A stretch of 64,000 nt of DNA from an uncultured Gemmiger sp. (GCA_944388245.1 CALXIA010000006.1:1-64000), one strand, 5' to 3'. Shown: positions 1-11,003, counted from the first letter of the stretch. Notes: generated by a model from the letters alone, not told the origin. Program-made: numbers and translations.

Positions 1-24
1 AGCGGCCCAAAACGCACGGCCCGT

Positions 25-2283
25 TCACACCGCCCTCTCCAGCTGCATGACCGCCACCGTGATATCATCAGGCGGCACCCCGGGGCGCTGGCGGGCGGCG
101 GCCATCTCGGCCAGGATGTCCGCCACCTCCTGGGGGGTGTTGCCCACCGCGGCGCAGAGTTCCAGCTGCTGGGTGACCCAGGCGGGGCCGTCGGCCAGCG
201 CCCCGTCGCTGAGCAGCACCGCCAGGTCCCCCTCGGCCAGGGTCACCGGCTGACGGCGGCTGACCACCTTGTCCAGAATCCCCACCGGCAGGCTGGGACC
301 GTCCAGGCAGCTGGCCTTGCCCTGCCGCACCACAAAGCCCGGCGCGGCCCCCGCCTTGAACACCATCCCCTTGCCAGTGTACAGATCCACCGACAACAGG
401 TCCAGGGTAGCGCCGCTCTCCTCCTCGCTCTTGAGGGAGAGGGCCACGTTCACCAGCCGGGCGGCGGCCTCCCCGCCAAAGCCCGCCCGCACCAGCTGCC
501 CGGTGAGCCGGGCGGCCAGATTGCCGTCCACCGCGGCGGGACGGCCGGTGCCCATGCCATCGCAGAGCAGCATGTGGGCGCTGCCGAAGGCGTCGCAGAA
601 CTGGTCGGCCGCGTCCCCGCTGACCCCATCCCTGGCGGCCCGCCCCGCCAGGGCGAACCGGGGAACAAAGACCGGCTGTTCCCGCAGCGTCAGGGTGGTG
701 AGGGTGCGCCGGTGCACGATCTCCGGCGCGCCCAGCATCCGCCGGCAGATGTGGCCGGTCTCGGCGGCGATCTCCCGCTGTTCCGCCGCGGTGAAGGCGG
801 TGCGGGACACCGTGATCGTGACCTGCATCCGGCCCGCCAGATCCAGCTGCACCGCGCATTCCAGCGGCTCCAGCCCCCAGGAGGCGAACCACCCGGCCAC
901 CCGCTGGCTTTTGCCCTCATCGGTGGACAGGCCCTGGTTCAGCTCGTCCGCGATCCGGGCCAGCGCGTCGGCCATAGCGCCGTACTGCTCGGTGAGGGCG
1001 GCCCGCATCGCCCCCGCCTGCACCCGGGCCTCCCGGCGGCTGCGGTAGAGCGCGTAGGCCCGGCCGGCCGCGCCGCACAACTCCACCGGATGCACACACC
1101 GGCAGAACTGCCCCGGCAGCTGCTCCACCGCCGCCCGGCCCTGCCGCTCCAGAATGGGTTTCAGCTGGTAGAATCCGTCCATGGTGGTGCTGTAGCCCGC
1201 CACCCAGCACACCTCCCGATTGGCGCAGCTGCGGCAGAGCTCCTCCGCCACGTGATCCACCACCCAGTTGTAGCTTTCTCCCTTTTTTGGCAGCTTCTCA
1301 CAGACCTGATTGACCAGCTGGGCCACCTCTTCCAGCGTGTCGGACACCCGCACCAGCCGGGCCCCTGCCCCGGCCAGGGCCGGCCGCTCTCCCTCGGCCA
1401 TCGCCGGGGCCGCCGTACCGGGAAAGGCTTCCCGCAACCGCCGGGGCAGCAGGAAAAAGAGCACGCAGGCCCCCGCCGCACAGGCGGTCAGCTGGGCCGC
1501 CTGCCCCAGGGTGGGGGCCGCGAGTACCCCGGTCATGGACCCGGCGAAGAAGAGCGCCGCGCAGCCCGCGCTCTCCCCGGGGGCGAACACCGCCGCCGCC
1601 AGGCAGCCCGCCGCCGGGCCCATCAGCCCAAAGGCCAGGGGGCTGCCCGCCGCACCCAGCGCCGCGCCGCCGGTCACCGCCAGCACCGCCGTGTCCCGCA
1701 CACGGCCCCGGCTGGCGGGCAGCAGCCCCAGCAGACAGAAAGCCAGCACCCCCGGCTGAAACAGCCCGGAGGAAAACTGTTCCAGACCGATCAGTCCCGC
1801 CGCCGCCCAGGGCAGCAGGCTGGCCGGGTCGGAGGCCGCGCCCCGCCGCATCGCCCAGCCAAAGGCCACCGCCAGCCCGCAATCCCCCACGGCGGCGGCC
1901 CAGTCGGCGGCGCCGCCCACCCCGGAGGCGGCCAGCAGCAGCTGGATCAGCAGCAGGGTGCCGCAGCCCGCCGCGGCCGCGGGCCAGAAGGCGGAGGGCC
2001 GACGCACCAGCAGCCGGCCCGCGACGGCCGCCGCCAGCGCCCCCAGATACCGGGCGGTCTCGGCCGCGGGGAGCAGGAACACGCAGCCCAGCGCCGCCCC
2101 CGCCCCGGCCAGCAGCGCCGCCCCGCCCCGGCTGCCCAGCACCAGCGCCAGACCCAGCGGGTGCACCGCCCCGAACAAGCTGGCCCCCGCCAGCACAAAG
2201 CCGCCCGGCGCGGCCGCCAGCCGCCACAGAACCGGTGTGATCCGCCCCGCCTGTACCCGCACGATCCTGCTGATCTTTTGCAT
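25..2283 (-). CDS. spoIIE: Stage II sporulation protein E (PP2C-type phosphatase)
   Basis: Membrane serine phosphatase of the forespore septum; in the family it dephosphorylates the anti-anti-sigma factor SpoIIAA and so releases sigma F. About 752 residues, close to the family's ~800. The first ~320 residues are a run of Ala/Leu-rich membrane segments, a linker with Cys pairs follows, and the last ~220 residues are the PP2C domain with the metal-binding motif CDGMGTGRP near residue 575 and LLSDGALADGP near the end. The start chosen is the ATG at 2283, which has GGGGGAGGAG just upstream and begins MQKISRIV; the frame stays open to 2487 but that extension has no ribosome site and looks unlike protein. 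A perfect 11-bp hairpin lies in the leader. I see no clear Spo0A box. Confidence 0.93.
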   Translation of the reverse strand: MQKISRIVRVQAGRITPVLWRLAAAPGGFVLAGASLFGAVHPLGLALVLGSRGGAALLAGAGAALGCVFLLPAAETARYLGALAAAVAGRLLVRRPSAFWPAAAAGCGTLLLIQLLLAASGVGGAADWAAAVGDCGLAVAFGWAMRRGAASDPASLLPWAAAGLIGLEQFSSGLFQPGVLAFCLLGLLPASRGRVRDTAVLAVTGGAALGAAGSPLAFGLMGPAAGCLAAAVFAPGESAGCAALFFAGSMTGVLAAPTLGQAAQLTACAAGACVLFFLLPRRLREAFPGTAAPAMAEGERPALAGAGARLVRVSDTLEEVAQLVNQVCEKLPKKGESYNWVVDHVAEELCRSCANREVCWVAGYSTTMDGFYQLKPILERQGRAAVEQLPGQFCRCVHPVELCGAAGRAYALYRSRREARVQAGAMRAALTEQYGAMADALARIADELNQGLSTDEGKSQRVAGWFASWGLEPLECAVQLDLAGRMQVTITVSRTAFTAAEQREIAAETGHICRRMLGAPEIVHRRTLTTLTLREQPVFVPRFALAGRAARDGVSGDAADQFCDAFGSAHMLLCDGMGTGRPAAVDGNLAARLTGQLVRAGFGGEAAARLVNVALSLKSEEESGATLDLLSVDLYTGKGMVFKAGAAPGFVVRQGKASCLDGPSLPVGILDKVVSRRQPVTLAEGDLAVLLSDGALADGPAWVTQQLELCAAVGNTPQEVADILAEMAAARQRPGVPPDDITVAVMQLERAV

Positions 2284-2313
2284 CCTCGATCTCCTCCCCC
2301 GCTGTATCGGTTT

Positions 2314-2342
2314 TGAGACGGCGGGCATCTTCCGCCGTCTCA
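2314..2342 (-). other. Leader hairpin upstream of spoIIE
   Basis: TGAGACGGCGG (2314-2324) and CCGCCGTCTCA (2332-2342) form a perfect 11-bp stem with a 7-nt loop, about 30 nt upstream of the spoIIE start. A TATACT at 2350-2355 (minus strand) could be the -10 of the promoter, but no good -35 accompanies it. There is no T-run, so it is not an obvious terminator. Confidence 0.4.
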
Positions 2343-2512
2343 CCGCATAAGTATAGAGGGGGGCGTGGGGCGGATTTTGCCGCAGCCCGCAGAACCGCCC
2401 GAAACTCCCGCAAACCGGCAGTTTTTCCCTGAAAGCGCGGCGCGCGTTCCACAAAAATGCGGCAATGCCCGGGACGGTTTTTGACACAGAAAGAAAAGTT
2501 TTTCCCGTTTTC

Positions 2513-2541
2513 TTGACAAAGGCCGGGCGGTGCCGTAGTAT
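2513..2541 (+). promoter_or_regulatory. Sigma-A promoter of typA
   Basis: TTGACA at 2513-2518, a 17-nt spacer and TAGTAT at 2536-2541, about 60 nt upstream of the typA start. Confidence 0.65.
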
Positions 2542-2600
2542 AAGTAACGTTACGATGGCAAACTATGTATAAAATAGAGAATAGAGGAAGGAATACAGGA

Positions 2601-4430
2601 ATGGAACGCAAAGACCTGCGCAATATTGCGATCATTGCCCACGTTGACCACGGCAAGACCACCCTGGTGGACCAGATGCTCAAGCAGAGCGGCGCTTTCC
2701 GGGAGAATCAGCAGGTGGCCGAGCGGGTGATGGACTCCGGCGACATCGAGCGGGAGCGCGGCATCACGATCCTGGCCAAGAACTGCTCCACCGTCTACAA
2801 CGGGGTCAAGATCAACATTGTGGATACCCCGGGCCACGCCGATTTCGGCGGCGAGGTGGAACGGGTGCTCAAGATGGTGAACGGCGTGCTGCTGCTGGTG
2901 GACGCGGCCGAGGGCTGCATGCCCCAGACCCGTTTCGTGCTGCAGAAGGCGCTGCAGCAGAACCTGAGCCTGGTGATCGCGGTGAACAAGATCGACCGGC
3001 CGGACGCCCGCATCAAAGAGGTCATCGACGAGGTGCTGCTGCTTCTGATGGACCTGGGCGCCACCGACGAACAGCTGGACAGCCCGATGGTGTTCTGCTC
3101 CGGCCGCGCCGGCACCGCCAGCTACAGCCCGGACGCGCCCGGCACCGATCTGAAGCCGCTGTTCGACACCATTCTGGAGTACGTCAAGTGCCCGGAAGGC
3201 GATCCGGACGCGCCCTTCTCGATGCTCTGCTCCAGCGTGGACTACAACGATTTCGTGGGCCGCATCGGCATCGGCCGCATCCAGAACGGCCGGCTCAAGG
3301 TGGGCCAGGACGTTCAGGTGTGCGACTGGCACAACCAGGACGTGAGCTTCAAGGGCCGCATCACCAAGCTGTATGATTTCAAGGCCAACGGCCGGGAGCC
3401 CATCGAGAGCGCCGACGCCGGCGATATCGTGGCCTTCAGCGGTCTGCCTGATGTGACCATCGGCAACACCCTGTGCGATCCCGCTCATGTGGAGCCGCTG
3501 CCCTTTGTGAAGATCAACGATCCCACCGTGGAGATGACCTTCGCGGTGAACGACAGCCCCTTCGCCGGCCGGGAGGGCAAGTACGTGACCAGCCGCCAGA
3601 TCCGGGACCGGCTGCACAAGGAACTGCTGAAGGACGTGGCGCTGCGGGTGGAGGATTCCGCTACCAGCGATTCCTTCCGGGTGATGGGCCGGGGCGAGAT
3701 GCATCTGTCCATCCTGATCGAGACCATGCGCCGGGAGGGCTACGAGCTGCAGGTGAGCCCCCCGAAGGTGCTGACCCATGTGGAGAACGGCAAGACCATG
3801 GAGCCTATGGAGCGGGTGGTCATCGACACCCCCACCGACTACCAGGGCGCGGTGATGACCGCGCTGGGCGCGCGCAAGGGCATCCTGCAGCAGATGGAGC
3901 CGATCGGCAGCCGGGTGCGGCTGGAGTTCCGCATGCCCAGCCGGGGCCTGTTCGGTTACCGCAGCCAGTTTTTGACCGATACCCACGGCGAGGGCATCCT
4001 GAACACCATCTTTGACGGGTACGAGGAGTGGCAGGGGGATATCACCTGCCGCAACACCGGCAGCCTGGTGAGTTTCGAGACCGGCGAGGCGGTGACCTAC
4101 GGTCTGTTCAACGCCCAGGCCCGCGGCACCCTGATCGTGACCCCCGGCGAGAAGGTGTACGAAGGCATGGTGGTGGGCTACACCCCCACCGGCGAGGACA
4201 TCAGCGTGAACGTGTGCAAGACCAAGCACCTGACCAACACCCGCGCCTCCGGTTCGGACGACGCGCTGCGGCTGGTGCCGGTGAGCAAGTTCAGCCTGGA
4301 AGGCTGCCTGGAATTCCTGGCGCCGGACGAGCTGCTGGAGGTCACCCCGGAGAGCCTGCGTATCCGCAAGCGGATCCTGAACCACGATCTGCGGATGAAG
4401 CAGCTGAAGGGCAAAAAGAACAACGGATAA
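2601..4430 (+). CDS. typA: Ribosome-binding translational GTPase TypA/BipA
   Basis: EF-G-like GTPase that binds the 70S ribosome and supports 50S assembly and growth under stress. 609 residues, the normal length. G1 AHVDHGKTT and switch ERERGITI lie in the first 75 residues; G3 DTPGHADFGGEVER and G4 NKIDRPDAR follow, then EF-Tu-like domain II, an EF-G domain V region (GRGEMHLSILIETMRREG) and the BipA C-terminal domain with KTKHLTNTRASGSDDA. The start at 2601 (MERKDLRNIAII) follows GGAAGGA and matches the family; an in-frame ATG at 2565 is too far upstream. Single gene with its own promoter and a strong terminator. Confidence 0.97.
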   Translation: MERKDLRNIAIIAHVDHGKTTLVDQMLKQSGAFRENQQVAERVMDSGDIERERGITILAKNCSTVYNGVKINIVDTPGHADFGGEVERVLKMVNGVLLLVDAAEGCMPQTRFVLQKALQQNLSLVIAVNKIDRPDARIKEVIDEVLLLLMDLGATDEQLDSPMVFCSGRAGTASYSPDAPGTDLKPLFDTILEYVKCPEGDPDAPFSMLCSSVDYNDFVGRIGIGRIQNGRLKVGQDVQVCDWHNQDVSFKGRITKLYDFKANGREPIESADAGDIVAFSGLPDVTIGNTLCDPAHVEPLPFVKINDPTVEMTFAVNDSPFAGREGKYVTSRQIRDRLHKELLKDVALRVEDSATSDSFRVMGRGEMHLSILIETMRREGYELQVSPPKVLTHVENGKTMEPMERVVIDTPTDYQGAVMTALGARKGILQQMEPIGSRVRLEFRMPSRGLFGYRSQFLTDTHGEGILNTIFDGYEEWQGDITCRNTGSLVSFETGEAVTYGLFNAQARGTLIVTPGEKVYEGMVVGYTPTGEDISVNVCKTKHLTNTRASGSDDALRLVPVSKFSLEGCLEFLAPDELLEVTPESLRIRKRILNHDLRMKQLKGKKNNG

Positions 4431-4445
4431 TCCCCGCGAACAGCA

Positions 4446-4477
4446 CCGGGGCCGCCCGCGGGCGGCCCCGGTTTTTT
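4446..4477 (+). terminator. Intrinsic terminator of typA
   Basis: A GC stem of about 11 bp (arms 4446-4457 and 4460-4471) is followed by T6 at 4472-4477. It ends just before the ribosome site of the next gene. Confidence 0.85.
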
Positions 4478-4500
4478 GCGAAAAAGGAGGAGAACGCGCC

Positions 4501-5256
4501 ATGGAACAGGCGGCCCGCCCGCCCCGCTATGCCCTGCTGGACACCGTCCGGGGGGTGACGGTGGTGAATATGATCCTGTATCATTTTCTCTACGACTGGT
4601 ATGTGGTGCTGGGCCACGCCCCCGGCTGGCCCTGGCTGACCGGGGTGCGGGTGTGGGAACGGCTGATCTGCGGCACCTTTATCCTGCTGGCGGGGGTCTG
4701 CCTGCATTTTGACCGGCATCCCCTGCGCCGGGGCGGGGTCCTGTTCGGCTGGGGCTGCGTCATCACGGCGGTGACGGTGCTCGTCATTCCCCAGGAGGCG
4801 GTGCATTTCGGCATCCTGAGTTTTCTCGGCGCGGCCATCTTCCTGACCGGGGCGCTGCGCGGCGCGCTGGGCCGCGTTCCGGCGGCGGCGGGCCTGGCGG
4901 GCAGCGTGGTGCTGTTTGTGCTGCTGCGCCGGGTCAGCGCGGGGGTCATCACCCTGGGGCCGCTGGTGCTGGCCGGGCTGCCCGACGGGTTGTACCGCTG
5001 GTACGCGGGGGCGCTGCTGGGGTTCCCGCCGGCGGGGTTTGTCTCCAGCGATTATTTCCCGCTGCTGCCCTGGCTGCTGCTGCTCTGGTGCGGCTGGTTC
5101 GGCTGGCGGCTGGCCGCCCCGCGCCTGACCGCCGGGCGCGCGCTGTTCCGGGAATGGCCCGCCTTTTCCGCCATCGGCCGCAAAAGCCTGCTGCTCTACC
5201 TGCTGCACCAGCCCCTCTGCCTGGCGCTGGCCTTCGGGCTGAACGCTTTGGTTTAG
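4501..5256 (+). CDS. DUF1624 / heparan-alpha-glucosaminide N-acetyltransferase-like membrane protein
   Basis: 251-residue integral membrane protein with about seven hydrophobic helices. The N-terminus (RYALLDTVRGVTVVNMILYH) carries the D-x-x-R-G signature of the DUF1624/YeiB-like acyltransferase fold, and the C-terminus (IGRKSLLLYLLHQPL) the typical IGRxSLxxYLxHxP motif. The family is thought to transfer acyl groups across the membrane to sugars; the substrate here is unknown. The ATG at 4501 follows AAAAAGGAGGAG. Transcribed alone, convergent with yggS, its TAG stop lying directly at the edge of a palindromic element. Confidence 0.8.
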   Translation: MEQAARPPRYALLDTVRGVTVVNMILYHFLYDWYVVLGHAPGWPWLTGVRVWERLICGTFILLAGVCLHFDRHPLRRGGVLFGWGCVITAVTVLVIPQEAVHFGILSFLGAAIFLTGALRGALGRVPAAAGLAGSVVLFVLLRRVSAGVITLGPLVLAGLPDGLYRWYAGALLGFPPAGFVSSDYFPLLPWLLLLWCGWFGWRLAAPRLTAGRALFREWPAFSAIGRKSLLLYLLHQPLCLALAFGLNALV

Positions 5257-5458
5257 GCCAATATGGGGGGAGATAACATCTCCCCCCATACCCCCCGGAA
5301 CTCGAGGGCCGGAATACTCCGGCCCTCAGGGATATGGTAAAAAGCAAGGCCCGCGTGAACTTTCTGGGTTCACGCGGGCCTTGCGCCTTTCTATTTCCCG
5401 CGGGCCGAGTATTCGGCCCGCTGAATGGGGGCATGGGGGTCTGTGACCCCCATATTGG
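5257..5458. repeat. Nested palindromic intergenic element with five hairpins
   Basis: The stretch between two convergent genes is one large imperfect palindrome. The outer ends are (G)CCAATATGGGGG on both strands and begin directly after the TAG stops of both flanking genes. From left to right there is an outer hairpin (5262-5290, perfect 13-bp arms), an inner hairpin (5304-5327, loop atac), a central hairpin (5344-5384, perfect 17-bp arms beginning GCAAGGCCCGCG), an inner hairpin (5400-5421, loop gtat) and an outer hairpin (5433-5453). The right half mirrors the left. The central hairpin may work as a bidirectional terminator, though T-runs are weak. It resembles a MITE- or BIME-like element. 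Confidence 0.75.
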
Positions 5459-6172
5459 CTAAATCTTGTACACGCGGGGCCCGAAGATGGCGGTGCCCAC
5501 CCGCACGAGGGTGGCGCCCTCCGCGATGGCCTGGTCGAAATCGGCGCTCATCCCCATAGAGAGCACCTCCATCCGCACCCGGTCGTCCCCGCGCCAGCGG
5601 TCGGCGGCCTCGTCAAACAGCCGGCGCATGGCGGCAAACCACCGCCGCGCCTCCCCCGGCTGTTCCTCCACCGGCGGAATGGTCATCAGGCCCTGCACCC
5701 GCACCGACGGCAAAGCGGCCGCCGCCTCCAGCAGCGCCCACAGATCCGCCGGATCCACGCCGCTCTTGCTGGCCTCCCCGCCGATGTTCACCTCCAGCAG
5801 GATCGGCTGCACCAGTTCCCGGCGGGCCGCCTCGGCGGCCACCTTGTCCAGCAGATGGGCGCTGTCCACCGACTGGATCAGATCGCAGCCCACCACCTGC
5901 TTGACCTTGTTGGTCTGCAGATGCCCGATAAAATGAGCCGGTTTCGGCGCGTAGGCGTTCGCCGCCTGTTTCTCCACCAGTTCCTGCACCCGGTTCTCCC
6001 CAAACAGGTCGATGGGCAGCGTCGCCGCCAGCCGCACCGTTTCGGCGCTGCGGGTCTTGCTGGCCGCGCAGAGCAGCACCTCGCCCGGGTCCCGCCCGGC
6101 GGCCCGGGCCGCGTCAGCCATCCGGGCACGGACCTGTTCCACATTCGCTTGCAATACTTCCCGTTCGGTCAT
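5459..6172 (-). CDS. yggS: YggS/PipY-family pyridoxal-phosphate homeostasis protein
   Basis: 237 residues, the standard length. It binds PLP without known catalysis and keeps vitamin B6 and amino-acid pools balanced. The PLP lysine lies in LLCAASKTR, and the family blocks FGENRVQEL, HFIGHLQTNKVK, VNIGGEASKSG, GLMTIPP and SMGMSADFDQAI are all present. The start at 6172 follows GGAAGGAGG and overlaps the upstream ywlG stop by 4 nt (ATGA), so the two are probably translationally coupled. Last gene of the CYTH-ywlG-yggS operon. Confidence 0.95.
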   Translation of the reverse strand: MTEREVLQANVEQVRARMADAARAAGRDPGEVLLCAASKTRSAETVRLAATLPIDLFGENRVQELVEKQAANAYAPKPAHFIGHLQTNKVKQVVGCDLIQSVDSAHLLDKVAAEAARRELVQPILLEVNIGGEASKSGVDPADLWALLEAAAALPSVRVQGLMTIPPVEEQPGEARRWFAAMRRLFDEAADRWRGDDRVRMEVLSMGMSADFDQAIAEGATLVRVGTAIFGPRVYKI

Positions 6173-6759
6173 GCCTGCGCGCCTCCTTCCCCCTGCTGGC
6201 TGTGCCGGTCGGCCGCGTAGATCGCCCGGGCCCCGCCCACATAGGGCGGCCGGGTGCGGGCCGCGGTGAGATGGGCCTGCCCGATGGCCGAAAGGCTCAG
6301 CCGCACCGGCACCGCCACCCGCCGCAGATGCATTCCAATCAAGGTATCCCCGATGTCCAGCCCGGCAGCGGCGCTCACCTGGCAGACCGCGCAGGGCTCC
6401 CGGAACGCCTGCCAGGCCGCGGTGGCGAAACTCCCCCCCGCCTTGGGCTGGGGCACCACGTTCACCAGCTGCTCCCACTGGGTCACCGCCGCCCGCTCCA
6501 AAATCAGGCTGCGGTTCAGATGCTCGCAGCACTGGGCCGCCAGATACAGCCCCTTTTCCTTCAAGGGCGGCAGCAGCCCTTCCAGCACCGCCTGCGCCGT
6601 TTCAAAACTGGACCCGTGGCCGATGTGTTCCCCCAGGATCTCGCTGGAGGAGCAGCCCACCACCACGATATCGCCGGGGGCGGTATCCGCCGCCGCCAGC
6701 AGTTCTTCCATGGCCTGCCGGCTCTGCTGCCGGATGGCCGCCAACTGTTCTTCGTTCAT
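6169..6759 (-). CDS. ywlG: TIGR01440 / UPF0340 family protein (YwlG-like)
   Basis: Conserved Firmicutes protein of unknown function, about 196 residues. The family blocks VVVGCSSSEILGEHIGHGSS, LAAQCCEHLNRSL, VVPQPKAGGSFATAAW and GLDIGDTLIGMHLRRVAVP are visible. I take the ATG at 6759, with AAAAAGGCG about 9 nt upstream; a GTG three codons earlier (6768) is possible but overlaps that ribosome site. Sits between a CYTH phosphatase-like gene and yggS. Confidence 0.88.
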   Translation of the reverse strand: MNEEQLAAIRQQSRQAMEELLAAADTAPGDIVVVGCSSSEILGEHIGHGSSFETAQAVLEGLLPPLKEKGLYLAAQCCEHLNRSLILERAAVTQWEQLVNVVPQPKAGGSFATAAWQAFREPCAVCQVSAAAGLDIGDTLIGMHLRRVAVPVRLSLSAIGQAHLTAARTRPPYVGGARAIYAADRHSQQGEGGAQA

Positions 6760-6778
6760 CCTGTTCACCGCCTTTTTG

Positions 6779-7303
6779 TCAGTTCCGATATATGCCGTCT
6801 TGATCCTCTTCGGCCCCTCCCCGGGTGGCCTCCCAGTAGGCCCCCATGCTCTGGCCGGGCTGGCCGGTCACCTCGTCGGTCAGATAGTCGGCCAGCTGCG
6901 CCGGCGGCTGCCAGGCCAGAGCCTGAGCCTCGGTGTCATACTCCACCTCCGCGTACCAGAACTCCCCGGGCTGGTCCGCGTCCACCCGGTTGACCTCCAG
7001 CAGCAGGCCCCCGGGCAGGGCGTACCGGCGCTGTTCCTTTTCGATCAGCGGCCGGCCGATAAAGTTCTCCAGCTTTCGGAAGGTCTCCTCGTCCACCCGG
7101 GTCTCGATCTCCTGGCGGACCAGCCCGCCTCCCTTTTTGAAACAGAGCACATAGGCCGGCGGCTCGCCGCCCGGCTGCTCGCTGCGGATGCGCACGGTGG
7201 GCCGCACGGTGATGTAGCCCTGCCGCATGGTAAAGCGGACCGTCTCCCGCAGGCCCTGCGGCCAGCCGGTCACCAGCCATTTCCGTTCGATCTCCAGCTG
7301 CAT
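6779..7303 (-). CDS. CYTH-domain protein (inorganic triphosphatase-like)
   Basis: 174 residues forming one CYTH triphosphate tunnel domain. The defining ExExK signature is at the N-terminus (MQLEIERKWLV). Alternating charged strands follow, including RIRSEQ, CFKKGGGLVRQEIETRV and RRYALPGGLLLEVNRVD, which would line the tunnel and bind metal and triphosphate. Family members hydrolyse tripolyphosphate or thiamine triphosphate; the substrate cannot be fixed from sequence. The start at 7303 has AAAGGGGGG immediately upstream. First gene of the operon, divergent from the methyltransferase. Confidence 0.85.
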   Translation of the reverse strand: MQLEIERKWLVTGWPQGLRETVRFTMRQGYITVRPTVRIRSEQPGGEPPAYVLCFKKGGGLVRQEIETRVDEETFRKLENFIGRPLIEKEQRRYALPGGLLLEVNRVDADQPGEFWYAEVEYDTEAQALAWQPPAQLADYLTDEVTGQPGQSMGAYWEATRGGAEEDQDGIYRN

Positions 7304-7321
7304 CCCCCCCTTTCTCTGCTT

Positions 7322-7351
7322 ATTATACCCCCGGCGGCCCGGGGCTCGCAA
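7322..7351 (-). promoter_or_regulatory. Sigma-A promoter of the CYTH-ywlG-yggS operon
   Basis: On the minus strand, TTGCGA (7346-7351), an 18-nt spacer and TATAAT (7322-7327). The -10 sits 19 nt from the start codon, so the leader is very short. Confidence 0.55.
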
Positions 7352-7362
7352 CCGAAAAATGC

Positions 7363-7391
7363 TTGCCCTCCCATGCAAGGACAGGTATACT
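7363..7391 (+). promoter_or_regulatory. Sigma-A promoter of the RlmI-like gene
   Basis: TTGCCC (7363-7368), a 17-nt spacer and TATACT (7386-7391), about 35 nt upstream of the start. Confidence 0.55.
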
Positions 7392-7425
7392 GGATAGGAA
7401 AGATCACGCAACGGGAGGAACCGAT

Positions 7426-8646
7426 ATGAAAACCACACGCCCCTGGCCCAGCTGCACCGTGACCCCCAAGGCGGAGGCTGCCCTGACCGGCGGCCATCCC
7501 TGGGTCTATGAGGACGAGATCACCGCAGCCCCCGACCCGATGCCGGAGAATGGCAGCCTGGTGGATGTGCGCAGCGCCAAGGGCCGGTATCTGGGCACCG
7601 GATTTCTGAGCCTGCACAGCAAGATCCGCATGCGGCTGGTGAGCCGCAACGCCAACGACAAGTTCGACGAGGCGTTCTGGCGGCGGCGGATCGAATACGC
7701 CTGGGCCTACCGCAAGGCGGTGATCGAGCCGGAACACTGGCACTGCTGCCGGGTGATCTTTGGCGAGGCGGACCAGTTCCCCGGCCTGACGGTGGACCGG
7801 TTCGGGGACGTGCTGGTGGTGCAGATCCTGTCGGTGGGCGTTGAGCGGATCAAAGGGATGCTGCTGCCGCTGCTGGCGGATGTGCTGCGGGCCGACGGCC
7901 AGGCCATCCGGGGCGTCTACGAGCGGGAGGACGCGGCCCTGCGGGAGAAGGAGGGGCTGCCCCTGTTCAAGGGCTGGTTCGGCGCGGATGGCGGGGCCAC
8001 CGAGAGCGGCATTGTGGAGAACGGCATCCGGTACACAGTGGATTTTGAAAATGGGCAGAAGACCGGGTTCTTCCTGGACCAGAAATACAACCGGCGGGCG
8101 GTGGCCCGGCTGGCGCGGGGCCGGCGCGTGCTGGACTGCTTCACCCACACCGGCAGCTTCGCGCTGAACGCGGCGGCGGGCGGCGCGGCCCATGTGACCG
8201 CCGTGGACGTGAGCGAGAGCGCGGTGGCGATGGCCCGGGCCAACGCGGCGGCCAACGGCCTTTCCGACCGGATGGATTTTGTCTGCTGCGATGTGTTTGA
8301 ACTGCTGCCCCGGCTGGAAAAAGAGGACGCGGACTACGACTTCATCATCCTGGACCCGCCCGCCTTCACCAAGGCCCGCAAGACCGCCCACAGCGCCATG
8401 CGGGGCTACAAGGAGATCAACTACCGGGCCATGAAGCTGCTGCCCCGGGGCGGCTATCTGGCCACCGCCAGCTGCAGCCATTTTGCCACCGAGGCCATGT
8501 TCCGCAGGATGCTGCACAGCGCCGCGGCCGACGCGGGCCGGCAGCTGCGGCAGATCGAGGTGCGCCAGCAAGCGGCGGATCATCCGGTGCTCTGGGGCGT
8601 GGAAGAGACCGAATATCTGAAATTCTTCCTGTTCCAGGTGGTGTGA
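7426..8646 (+). CDS. Class I SAM-dependent rRNA methyltransferase (RlmI/RlmK-like)
   Basis: 406 residues with the layout of RlmI-type 23S rRNA cytosine-C5 methyltransferases. There is an N-terminal PUA-like domain (TGGHPWVYEDEI, LGTGFLSLHSKIRMRL), a central EEHI-type domain (FPGLTVDRFGDVLVVQ, GVYERED, FENGQKTGFFLDQ) and a C-terminal Rossmann domain with VLDCFTHTGSFALNAA, AVDVSESA and the catalytic DPPAFTK. The target is probably 23S rRNA. The start at 7426 has GGGAGGAA at good spacing. Confidence 0.9.
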   Translation: MKTTRPWPSCTVTPKAEAALTGGHPWVYEDEITAAPDPMPENGSLVDVRSAKGRYLGTGFLSLHSKIRMRLVSRNANDKFDEAFWRRRIEYAWAYRKAVIEPEHWHCCRVIFGEADQFPGLTVDRFGDVLVVQILSVGVERIKGMLLPLLADVLRADGQAIRGVYEREDAALREKEGLPLFKGWFGADGGATESGIVENGIRYTVDFENGQKTGFFLDQKYNRRAVARLARGRRVLDCFTHTGSFALNAAAGGAAHVTAVDVSESAVAMARANAAANGLSDRMDFVCCDVFELLPRLEKEDADYDFIILDPPAFTKARKTAHSAMRGYKEINYRAMKLLPRGGYLATASCSHFATEAMFRRMLHSAAADAGRQLRQIEVRQQAADHPVLWGVEETEYLKFFLFQVV

Positions 8647-8652
8647 TTCCCC

Positions 8653-8681
8653 TTGACCGAACGGCGCAAATGTCCTATCAT
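8653..8681 (+). promoter_or_regulatory. Sigma-A promoter of glnN
   Basis: TTGACC (8653-8658), a 17-nt spacer and TATCAT (8676-8681). A leader of about 65 nt separates it from the start. Confidence 0.65.
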
Positions 8682-8751
8682 GAAAGGGTAATGCCATGGG
8701 AAAGGCCCCGCAGCGCGCGGGGCGGGCAGCAAGAATGGAGGGGTTATTGTA

Positions 8752-10842
<2,091 letters not shown>

Positions 10843-10865
10843 TTGTTTTACAAAAACCACACAAA

Positions 10866-10908
10866 CGCCCGGCGGACGGGGATAAAACCCCGCCCGCCGG
10901 GCGTTTTT
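10866..10908 (+). terminator. Intrinsic terminator of glnN
   Basis: Arms at 10866-10881 and 10888-10903 form a GC-rich stem of about 16 bp, with T5 at 10904-10908. Confidence 0.85.
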
Positions 10909-10933
10909 CCTGCTCTGTGCGCAGAAAAGGGAA

Positions 10934-10974
10934 ACCAGGCAGGGCCCCCGCCGGATGCGCGGGCTCTGCCTGGT
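10934..10974 (-). terminator. Terminator downstream of the fumarate-reductase pseudogene
   Basis: ACCAGGCAGGGCCC and GGGCTCTGCCTGGT pair over 14 bp with one G-U. On the minus strand the stem is followed by a T-rich tract. Convergent with the glnN terminator. Confidence 0.6.
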
Positions 10975-11003
10975 CTCGATTGAAAGGAGTAGGAAATAAC
11001 CGA

